The notes below the pieces were generated by a model. It was not told the DNA's origin. It searched no databases and worked only from the letters and a program-made list of their open reading frames with translations. Below are positions 55,263 to 64,000 of a stretch of 64,000 bases of DNA, piece after piece. The DNA comes from Setophaga petechia (taxonomy: Eukaryota; Chordata; Aves; Passeriformes; Parulidae). The stretch spans positions 29,381,924 to 29,445,923 of the forward strand of contig JANCRA010000006.1 in assembly GCA_024362935.1 (NCBI GenBank). The letters are read 5' to 3'. Both the position numbers and the translations under genes were made by a program. Positions within the stretch are counted from its first letter, which is position 1; every line of letters starts with the position of its first letter.

Positions 55263-56967
55263 TAGAAATTATTTAGAATAATTTCTAAATTATTTTTTAG
55301 AATCATTTAGAATCTCTCTCCTACTGAGACCCCCCTTTTCTGTTAAAACCCTCCTTTTTATCAAGATCTCCCTCTCTTTCTGAGCTCCCCCCTGCTGTCC
55401 CCAGTGTCCCCTCCCCTCTGTCCCCCCGGGGCTGTGTTTGGGATCCGGCCCCGCAGGGATGAGCCCTGCTGGAGGTGAAGCTGCTGTCCCAGCTGTGGTT
55501 ATTTGATGGCAATTAATGAACCTGGGACTGAGAGGTTTGTGAGATTGTGGCTGTGGGCACAGAGAGCTCAGGAGTGGGCTCTGATAAACCAACCCTGCTC
55601 CCAGAGGGGCTGGAGGGCAGCAGCTGCACAGCTGTGAGCCCTGCATCCAACAGGAGGCACAAACAGAGCCCTCTCTGATGGATTCGTGCACATCTGTACG
55701 GATTTGGGCAGATTTGGGTCTGTGAGCTCTCTGTGCTGAGGCCAAGGGATGAGTTCTGTGCTGGGAAATGCAGGAGGGGAAACACTGGAGCAGCAGGAGC
55801 AGCTCTGGGTGCTGAGCACAGCCAGCAGTGCCAGCAGTGCAGGGGGCCAGTGCCAGTGCCACCCTCGGGATGTCACAGCAGCCTTGGTCACTGCTGGCAC
55901 TGCTGGGGGACAAACCCTGCTGCAGCCTCCAGAGGGAGGATTTGATGGAAGGGACACGGTGGGCTTGGGAAGGCCAATGAGGAGGGAAATAAGGAGGGAC
56001 AGGCACAATCTGCACCTCAGATCACCTCAGGCTGGTTCCTCCACCCCCCTCTATGCTGGTGGCACTGGGACAATGTCCCCGTGTGTCCCAGGGACACCTC
56101 CCTCTGGATGTCACAACTGTTCTGATGCTTCCAGCAGAGCTTGGGCTCACAAAGTGCTCCTGCAGCTCCTCCCCACCAGATCAGCAGACTCTGCAGCCTC
56201 TGGGGTCACCCTCAGCTTGGTGGCACTTCCCTGGGGTCACCCTAAGCTTGGTGGCACTTCCCTTCAGGGGACAACCCATATGTGCTGTCCTTCCCCACCC
56301 TTCCTGTCCCAAGACGTATTTTCCTCCCAACTGGAGGAAAAAATGCTTTCAAGGGTTTACCCTGGCTCAATGAAAAACAAAATAATTAAGCTTTTTTTGC
56401 TTATTAATGGAGACAGCCTTATTAGAGGTATTGGGTGCTGATGACATGTGTGTGCTCTGCTCCCGTGGAAAACTGCCTTGAAATAAATGAGTGTACAGCT
56501 CAGCTGCTGCCATGCCTTTAACCAGCACTTCCCACACATTATACAAACTTAATTGGCTCCAAAGTCCTGCTTGTTTTTTGCTTTCCTACATCTACTGACA
56601 CAAACACCCCCTCCCCTCCATTCAGTCCTGGCCCCCCACTCCTCTCCAGGGTTCTGTGGGGAGCTGAACACGGGGGTGAGGAGGCTTCCCTGCCCTTGCA
56701 GACACCCCCAACACCTCCCCAAGGTGAATTTGGGCCATTTTAAACACAGAGAGCAGAGGTGGAGCTCAGAGGTCGTTTCTGCCTGTCTGCAGGTGGTTTC
56801 TCACCACAGCATGAGGGTTCCCTCAAAAAGCTTCACTCCCAGGACAAGAGGCAGGACGAGGATGTCACCCTCAGGTCCTGGTGTTCCAGAGCTGCTGCTG
56901 CTCATGTTGATGCTTCAGGCTCCAGGGATAACTCTTATCCTTAGTGATAGGAGGTTTTGAACTGACA

Positions 56968-57176
56968 GAGGGCTTGGATTAAATACTAGGAATAAATATT
57001 AGGAAAAAATTGTTCCTGGCACAGGTTACCCAGAGAAGCTGTGGCTGCCCCATCCCTGGAAGTGTCCAAGGCCAAACTGGATGGGAGTTGGAGCCAGCTG
57101 GTCTAGTGGAAAGGGGTATTGGAGCCAGGTGATCTTTAAGCTCCCTTCCATCCCAAGCCATTCCATGATTCCATGG
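56968..57176 (+). mobile_element. CR1 LINE 3' fragment
   Basis: It shows TTCCTGGCACAGGTTACCCA, GAGAAGCTGTGGCTGCCCCA, TCCAAGGCCAAACTGGATGG, GGTGATCTTTAAGCTCCCTT and a CCATGATTCCATGG end, the full series of CR1 3' landmarks in + orientation. Confidence 0.85.
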
Positions 57177-57770
57177 CCACTCTCTCTGAGTGAGACCCCC
57201 AGCCCCCCGTGCCTTTAGTGCCACCCCCTCAGTCTCCATCCTGTTATCCCAAGCAGGCTCCTTGCTGAGCTCTGGCTGCCAGCAGGGCCCGGGAAACGCT
57301 GCTTTGGCCGGGATGGATCCAAACTCCATCAGCACCAGGCTGGGGACTGGCACCTCCCAGCAGCTCAGCGCCGGCAGCAGCAGCGCCTTTGTCTCCTTCC
57401 AGAGCCCTGAAAGCTTGACAAGCGCTGGGAGGAGAGAAATCCCAGCCGGGCCAGGGGCTGCAGAGGAGACTTTGAAGCTGATAGCGGCTGAAGGCTTGCG
57501 GGGAGCATCCCGGGAGCTCCGGCAGCGCCGGCCAGGTGGAGGCGCGCCCGCGGGCGTACCTGTCCAGGGAGATCAGGGCTCCGGCCCGTCTGCTGCACGT
57601 CCTCTGAAGGTCACCCGGGCTGGCCCTGCCTGTCCTCGGGCTCTCTGCCGGCTGTGCAGACGCTGCTGCCTTTTGTTGGGAGGGAATAGCCGCTAATAGT
57701 GCGACTGCAGCAATAACTCTTGCGCTCCCCGGCGGGCTCGGCTGCTCCGTGTGCTCCAGCTGCCTGAGGG

Positions 57771-58325
57771 TGGGAATCCACAAAATCAGAGGGTTTTGGG
57801 AAAGCTGCAAGATGCAGGCCTCAGAGACAGCAGAACTGTGAGCAGAGCTAAGCAGCAGCCATGAGTTAGGTCAGCAGAAAAATTATTTAAACTGTAGAAA
57901 AAGCAAGGGCAAATAGAACAATGGTCTGTGTATTAACACTTGTCTGGAGTAACTCTCTAAGCTACAGAAAGTTTATATAGCAAGATATTAGGAAGGTTAA
58001 ACCTTAGTAATGGAGCTCTGTGCATTGTGTTTTAAGGCTTACAAGCAGGTATTGTATTCAAAATAAGCAAGCATTGTTAACCAAAGGTAGGTGTGTTTAT
58101 AGTGGTTGGACAGAACTACTGTCAATGTGCTTTTGCTTTGTGGGATTGGTCAAGAAGCTTATAAAGTAAGTTGTAACATCAAGTTTTCTGACCTGCTGCT
58201 TAGAATGTGAGCTGCTGGCATCTTCCCATTGTCATAACCATGTTATGAGACTGATGCTGAAAAATAAAACAGCTCAAGGCGCTTTCCATAGCAGCCCTGT
58301 CTCGTTCACTGTCTGTAAATAAAAC
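57771..58325 (+). mobile_element. LTR, songbird ERV (family E)
   Basis: Second copy of the 23858-24420 element, with GGGAATCCACAAAATCAGAG at the start, GCTTATAAAGTAAGTTGTAA (a better TATA box than the first copy) and AATAAAAC near the end (58318). Shared blocks such as GGAGCTCTGTGCATTGTGTT are identical. Its 3' edge and target duplication are unresolved. Confidence 0.7.
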
Positions 58326-59076
58326 CCCTTGCCAGCGTCACCTGAGCACCTCCACCACTCCTGATGGTGGAGGGCAGGGAGGAGATGGCCCTGGAGAAGC
58401 AGTGGAGAAGCTGGAGAAGCAGTGTGGGGAGAGCTGCTGTGCCCAGCAGCAGTGAGGTGGGAAGCAGCAGCTGGAAACTGGAGCCAAATTCCAGCCAGGA
58501 GCACGCAGGTGCTGTATGGCACTAAATAGTTATTTGCACTGGGTGTTTGGTGATTTGCACTGTTCACATGATTTGTATCCCATGCACAGGCACTGCTGCA
58601 AAGCAGAGGAGCAGCCTGTGTCCTGCCCCTGGGGACAGGAGCAGCAGAAAGGGCACCTTGCACTGTGCCACTCTTGCTGTGGCACAGTCAGCAAAGGGGG
58701 GCTGTACTGTTGGCAGCTCCCAAAAAAGCAACTCCACAGTGCCAAACCTCTTGGACTGGTGAGGCTGGGGTCTCTCCCTGGTCCTCCCTTCAACTCTTAC
58801 CTTCTACTCGGAGGTGCCCAGAGCATCCTGGCCAGGGCAGGAGGGCGCAGACACACAAAGGGACAGGCTGGCACCCCCAAGGCTGCACACCCAGGATCCC
58901 CCCTCACAGCCTGGTTTGTCACACCTGGGCTGCTCCCTCTGGCACAGGGCACTGCAGAGCCCAGCTGCCACCCTCAGCCTGAGCCTGAGCTCCCAACCCA
59001 TGCCAGAGTAAAGATGCAAAGAAAACCCTCTCCAGGGCTCCTGAGATGGACCAGCACCCTCAGCTCAGGCCCTGCC

Positions 59077-59552
59077 TGTTGAGAGTTTTTTGCAGATTGA
59101 GGAGTTCTTGCTGGACAATGGCCATATTCAGCCCATGCACAATCCAGCCTGCTTGTACTAGTGGACAATGGAAATGTTCACAAACAATGGATAATGGACA
59201 TATTCAGAAATGGGGTCTGTATATCCTTGAGAGGGATACAAGAACAAGAGTCATCAGGACTCAGCAAGTTTGTCAGCAAGCTTGGGAAAGTAAGAAAAAA
59301 GTGAGCCATGGGTGGGCCAGACGACCACAGCAAGACGTGTGAAAAATTACGGGTGATCCAATTAGGGTGAAAAATTAGGTGATCCAATCAGCATTCTGAT
59401 TTAGACATGTAAACAGCTGGGATTAACCAATCATGTATTAGCTAGAGATGCGTGGACAGCAGAGATTTATTATAAATATAGTCTTTTTAGGGATAATAAA
59501 TTTGGCTTCACTGGATCATATTGGTTATGGTGTGATGTCCCTGAACCCCACA
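59077..59552 (+). mobile_element. Solo LTR, family G, 6-bp TSD
   Basis: This 476-bp element runs TGTTGAGAG ... AACCCCACA and is flanked by perfect CCTGCC repeats (59071-59076 and 59553-59558). It has a strong TATA box, TATAAATATA at 59471-59480, followed by AATAAA at 59496, the usual LTR promoter/poly(A) spacing, so the sense strand is +. There is no second LTR or internal region. Confidence 0.82.
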
Positions 59553-60059
59553 CCTGCCCGCAGTGACCCTGCTGTTGCAGGGTGATTCTCTGGCCACCAA
59601 GCGCTGCCACCACCGCCACCCCTGTGCCGGGCACTGCCTGTCCCAGCCTCGGCAGCAGCAGCAGGACGGCCGCTCCCCTGCCCTTTGATCCTCCCCGTCA
59701 GTGACAGCTTCCCCGAGGATGTTTTGTTGGTGGTGTCACCCTTGACCATTAGCTCTTCACGCATGACTATAACGTGACATCTCTGATGCGGCGCCGCCAG
59801 CAGCCCGCCACTGCAGGGAGCAATTAAAGCCCAGTGAGTCACTGCGGGCGGGCAGGAGCAGCTCTGACCACGCGTCCCCATCGCCCTCCCAGCCCCAGCC
59901 CCAGCCCCACACCGCCCTCTCTGCCCAAACTTCCCCCGAATACCCCCTGCCCACCTCCTGGGCCGAGGCGGCCGGAGGGAAGGGCTGCAGGATGGAGCAG
60001 ACGGATTCAGGAGCCCCGGCAGAAGGTGACCCATCCCTGGCCGTGGGGATTTCAGGGGC

Positions 60060-60270
60060 ATCCCGAGCGCTCTGTCCTTGGGAACATCCCATCCTGCTGG
60101 GCTTGATCGAGATATTCCCTGCTCCTGTGCCGTTGTTATTTCAAGAGCAGGGAGGCCCAGGCAGTGGGGCTTTTATGCGATTAGCTGCTGAGATGAACGT
60201 TAATTAGTTTTCAATTTCCATAAAGTACCCCACTGACAGAAAGATTAGTTAAACCTGCTCACGACTGCAG
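60060..60270. promoter_or_regulatory. Candidate conserved element, distal
   Basis: CTTGATCGAGATATTCCCTG, TTATGCGATTAGCTGCTGAG, AACGTTAATTAGTTTTCAAT and AGAAAGATTAGTTAAACC, repeat-free, with several TAAT cores. It lies just upstream of the family B LTR. Confidence 0.35.
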
Positions 60271-60488
60271 AGGATCACTCAGAAATTGGGAAGGGGTGGA
60301 GGAGGAGAGAGGGGGGGAGCAGGTAGAGGGGGGAGGATGGAAAAGAGGGTCTGAGCTGCATCACTGAGAAGGCAGCTGGACTCTGCTGGCTGCCCATGAG
60401 AAATATCAGGTATACAGATATGTGATAAGTGGGAAAAGAAAATCTGGGGATATTTCTGGGGTCAGACCCCACAGAAAAGGTGTGTTCC

Positions 60489-61117
60489 TGGTGGGGAAGA
60501 TGAAACAGGAAAGCCTTATAAATATGATTGTCTGGCAAAAGATTTTGAGAATATAGAGACTATAAGCGAGATTGAAATGAAAGCAAGCTTTGAGAGCCCT
60601 TAGTTACTGAACAACTGGAAAACAATGGTGTGGCCAGCTGAAGGTGAACCCCTTTTGGTGAAACAATTCCCTCTGCTTGGAGACAGCTCCAAGGGTCAGA
60701 GCAGACCCTGCCAGCTTGGTAGCAAGGGTGCAAAGAGGAGTTTTAGGGTTTAAAATGTAACACAGTATGGTAATGTAGTGATTCTTATAGGCTGTATGTA
60801 AATGCTATAGGATTTGTATCTTCTATTAGATTGGTTAGTGAGAGTCAGAATATTCAACACAGAAGGTGATTTATTGTATTGTAACGGGAACTTCGCTCTC
60901 TTAGCTCTTGCATTTTACTCTCTTACCCTTTCGCTCTCTCACCCTCTCACCCTCTCTGCCCCTCTCTTCTCTCAGTCCTGCTCTGAGCTGTGTCTGGCAG
61001 CTCCCAGCAGGGCCCTGCACCCAGGCCCTTTGCAATAACCCACAAGTTCCACGACCTGGCTGCAGAGATCTCTGCTCTCTGTCCATCCTGACCGTCCCAC
61101 CCCCCAACACTCCTACA
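60489..61117 (+). mobile_element. Solo LTR, family B, 6-bp TSD
   Basis: This 629-bp element runs TGGTGGGGAAG ... CTCCTACA and is flanked by perfect TGTTCC repeats (60483-60488 and 61118-61123). It is the inverted partner of 18168-18825. It shares the frame at its start but carries an in-frame TAG at about 60599-60601. A C/T-rich segment (about 60895-60980) precedes a GC-rich block. No internal retroviral genes flank it. Confidence 0.88.
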
Positions 61118-61649
61118 TGTTCCTCGGAGAGGAGAGGCTGAGCCGCCTCACCTGGCCACAGCACTCATAACAAGCACAGCCCCCGAGCTCTGGGGAAGGG
61201 GTGGCGGTGTTTTGATGCCTTTGTTCGTGTCCTCCCCTTCGCAAAGGCCCCTCCAAAGCAGCACCCCCTGTGCGAGCCGGTGCCACCCGGGGGTGCTGCA
61301 GATCCGCCACGCGGCAGCGGTGGAAGTGAATCGCAAATGACATTTCATTAGCGGCTCGAATAAAGCTGTTTTCCCTCTTTTCTGCTACCCCCAAAAGCCA
61401 CGGTACAAAGCGCTCTCCAAACCCCAGCCCGAGCCAGCCAAGCTGGGGGGCTCTTAGGGGAGCCATGTTCCTTCCCCATCGGTTTCCAGCTTTTGGGATG
61501 GAGAGGAAAACAGTGGGTGCAGAGGTGCGGATGCCCCAGGAGGCACGACTGAGCTCTGGAGCCAGGCAGAAGGATGTTTAAATATTTTTGGGGCAGGTTT
61601 GGGCTCCAAAAGGCAAGGAGAGCGTGCCGACCTGGGCAAAGGTGTTTGG

Positions 61650-62290
61650 TGCGTGGGGCAGGGCTGCAAAGCGGGGCCGGGGAGCTGCCAGGGGCGCTCC
61701 GCTGCGTTCGGTGCCGGAGCCCGGCGGAGCGGGGACACAGCCGGGACATCGCAGCATCGGACGGACGGAGCGGCGGGTCCCGGGTGCGCTGCCCTCGGCG
61801 GGGCCGTGCCCGCTGCCCGGGGTGCCCGCGGTGCCCTGGCAGAGCGCAGCTGTGCCCAGCAATGCCAGCTGCCGCCGCGCTGGGCGGCGGGGACAGCGCT
61901 GCCCGGCTCGCATCCCACCCGCAACACCCCAAAACACCCACACTGGGGTCCCTCCGCCCACCAGAGAGGTTTTCCCCGCTCGGGGACCCAGCTCCGCGAC
62001 CCATCAGGGCAGGCGGGGCCGGGGCTCCTTTGGGGGCGAGCGGCGCCCGCTGCTGCCGCCGCCGCCTTTGACGTTATTCGGCTGGACAGAGCGATGTCTG
62101 CGCGAATCATTTTCAACGCTCTTCCATATTCATAATGGGCTAAATATAGGGGAGCAAAGTGGGACCTGGCGGGCAAAGCCCTGCCCGTGGTCAGAGCCGA
62201 TGATTTCTCCGCCGAGATGAAACGCTGGCGTCAGCCCCGCCGCGGCCCCGGGGCCGGGGGAGCCGCACCCCGCCAGCCCCCGACCACGCC
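61650..62290. promoter_or_regulatory. CpG-rich block with MEF2-type site
   Basis: A GC-rich, CpG-dense region (for example GGACGGACGGAGCGGCGGGT, CTGCCGCCGCCGCCTTTGAC) runs into an AT-rich insert with TGACGTTATTCGG, CTTCCATATTCATAATGG and CTAAATATAG (62140-62149), a perfect fit to the MEF2 consensus. The layout resembles a CpG-island promoter or bivalent enhancer. No coding exon is evident on either strand nearby. Confidence 0.4.
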
Positions 62291-63007
62291 GCGGTTGTGT
62301 AGGGGGGTTTTAGATTTGTGCTTTATTTTTTTAAATTTTTTTCCTTTATCTCCCGGTGGCCAAATTGAAAATCACGTTTTTGAGGCGGTGGAGGGAGTGG
62401 GAGCAGCCCGGGAGGGGCTGTGGCAGCCCCCGCCCTCCCCCCGGTGCTCTTCTTCATTAAGCGAGAAGGTTAATGATTTCAATTAGGGAGGAGGCAAGAA
62501 GCTAAATGAGTATAAATAAAGCTCTTTCTGAGCCGTGGCAGGGAAGGGATGGGCAGCAAGGGTGTGGGGGGAAAGAGGTTTATAGGGACTGAATGGGGTG
62601 CCCACAGCAGCAGAAAGTGCTGCCCATCCCACTGTGCTGAGCCCTTCACCCATCCCGGGCTGAAATGCTTACAGAAATATCATCAAAGTGGTGGCTTTTG
62701 CCTCCCCTCCTGACGTTCCCCAAGGAATGAAGTCTCCATGAGCAGAGACCACCTCTCCTTCAGCCCTGGCAGAGCCCCACTTGCTCCAGCCTGTGGCCAA
62801 AGCTGTCATCAGCCTGATCAGCACCAGGAAAAAAATACTGTGGAAAGTTAGAACTAGCCTCATATCATGGGAAAAGGTAGAGGTTTCCTGAGGTTTCCCA
62901 GGGCCTTGGCAGCTGCAGTGAAACTGGCACTGAACACAGGAAAGACCATGGGTGTCATCGAGCCTGGCAAAAAAGAATTAGCAATGTTATGGATAACTCC
63001 TAATAAA

Positions 63008-63130
63008 GTTTATTAGAGCAAATAATGTGGAGTTTATCTACATTGTTTATTAGAGTAAATAATGTAGAATAAATCTACATTGTTTATTAGAGTAAATAAT
63101 GTAGAGTAAATCTACATTATTTAGAGTAAA
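63008..63130. repeat. 37-bp tandem repeat, three copies plus partial
   Basis: GTTTATTAGAGTAAATAATG + TAGARTAAATCTACATT starts at 63008, 63045 and 63082, followed by a truncated fourth copy. Copy 1 is the most diverged. Confidence 0.92.
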
Positions 63131-63677
63131 TCTGCTGGTACCCCTCACTGAGGTGTCCCTGGTGAGGGCTGGGAAGGTGAACCAAGGCACAGCATCCCAG
63201 GAACCTGCCATGGAAGGAACCTTGGGGCTGCCCCTCCCTGTTCCCACCCCGTTGAGCCCTGCCAGGTTTCCTGTTCAGCTCCCAGGGTGGGTTTGTGTGC
63301 AGGTGCCCACGAGAGCTGTGGGTGTGATGGCTCCTGGGCACAGTGGGCAAGCCCAGGCTGCAGCAGAGGTGTGTGTGGCCAAGTCCTGGGTAAAGTCACA
63401 TTCAGGGTCATGACCATGGGAAGCAGGTTCAGTTTCCTCCCCTGCTGTGAGTTTGCAATTCAGTGTGAGACAGGGTGAGAAAAGGAACGGAGGGGGTTGC
63501 TGTTCTGGGGCTTCAATTTACATATTTTGGGGCACCTGGTGTTCAAACAGCAGAGCAGAGTGTCCCTTCCAGCACAAACAGATCAGCTGCTGCACTGGGC
63601 TGCTTGAGCAGAAACTCAGAGTTTGTGTTTCATGTGAGCAGTTTCACTGAATGCAAAGCAGAGCAGGCACAGGAGGT

Positions 63678-63706
63678 TGTGTTTGTGTGTGTGTGTGTGT
63701 GTGTGC
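63678..63706. repeat. TG dinucleotide microsatellite
   Basis: TGTGTTTGTGTGTGTGTG..., about 14 units with one interruption. Confidence 0.95.
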
Positions 63707-64000
63707 CCAGTGCCACAGCACAGAAACACAAACACCAATGTCCAAACCTGCCAGAACCAGCTCATCAGCCCACCCAGATTCAGTGCAGACACATCTCTTG
63801 GTGTCTCAGGGACCCCAGAGCATCTCTGCCCTCTCTAACCCAATCTGAGCTCACCAGCAGGTCTAGAGGTGAGGAAAACCCTGGCTTCAACTCAGCAGCA
63901 GGGATGGGAATGGTCCATGAGGCTGGCACTGGCCAGGGAGCAGGATGCCAGTGTCAGGAGGATGATGGTGCTGCTCAGCTGCTGCAGTGACAAGTCATGC

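Larger units (their letters stand above)
49518..64000. other. Region downstream of PBX1, no gene recognised
   Basis: Many ORFs up to about 240 codons exist, but none shows a recognisable domain, codon pattern or splice structure. Long ORFs at 57.2-57.8 kb and 61.4-62.2 kb follow high GC content. Contents are the duplicated 3' end, satellites, LTRs, one CR1 tail and candidate elements, listed separately. In other vertebrates the next gene beyond PBX1 is LMX1A at some distance; I see no LMX1A exon here. Stretches such as 55400-56960, 58330-59070 and 62550-63000 hold nothing I recognise. Confidence 0.6.

Noticed and set aside
57190..57810. ORFs of 168 and 188 codons on opposite strands
   Set aside because: GC-driven; low-complexity Ala/Gly/Pro translations, no domain and no splice structure.
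61348..62220. Overlapping long ORFs on both strands (up to 240 codons)
   Set aside because: Several frames are open at once over a GC-rich block, which is base composition and not coding signal.

Overview
The window is vertebrate nuclear DNA, almost certainly from a songbird (passerine). The evidence is intron-split coding exons with GT-AG junctions, fragments of the avian CR1 LINE, and many short endogenous-retrovirus LTRs of types I recognise from songbird genomes. Only one protein-coding gene is supported: PBX1, the TALE homeobox transcription factor, on the + strand. The window opens inside intron 2 and holds exons 3 to 9, the stop codon, the 3' UTR and about 14 kb downstream. The exons join in frame to give residues 89-430 of a 430-residue protein if the unseen N-terminus has its usual length. 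All seven exons look intact.

Layout. 1-18952 is the 3' part of intron 2: a ~250-bp tandem array that captured a CR1 tail (6485-7209), more CR1 pieces, a solo LTR with a perfect 6-bp target duplication (12105-12487) and several unique AT-rich blocks that look like regulatory elements. 18953-26217 holds exons 3, 4 and 5. Exons 3 and 4 are each bracketed by LTR insertions that come within tens to hundreds of bases of the splice sites. 29278-38352 holds exon 6, alternatively spliced exon 7 and exon 8. 45122-45214 is exon 9, followed by a 3' UTR of about 4.3 kb with a distal poly(A) signal at 49496.

Two products can be read. Inclusion of exon 7 gives PBX1a (430 aa). Skipping it shifts exon 8 into a second open frame that adds 14 codons after Gly333 and stops at 38309, giving the 347-aa PBX1b. 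The intron just upstream of exon 7 has a U-rich, UCUU-bearing tract, a TACTAAC branch-like site and a TGCATG motif, which fits regulated splicing.

Downstream (49518-64000) no gene was recognised. It holds a degenerate second copy of the last ~310 bp of the PBX1 3' end with its AATAAA destroyed, a duplicated GAATA/GAATG satellite, a ~260-bp tandem array whose units carry splice-acceptor-like sequences, a 34-bp x5 minisatellite, four CR1/LTR insertions and a CpG-rich block at 61.65-62.25 kb. Two oppositely oriented copies of one LTR family (18168-18825 and 60489-61117) share an open reading frame inside the LTR. I see no CRISPR array, operon or prokaryotic feature, and no tRNA or rRNA gene.
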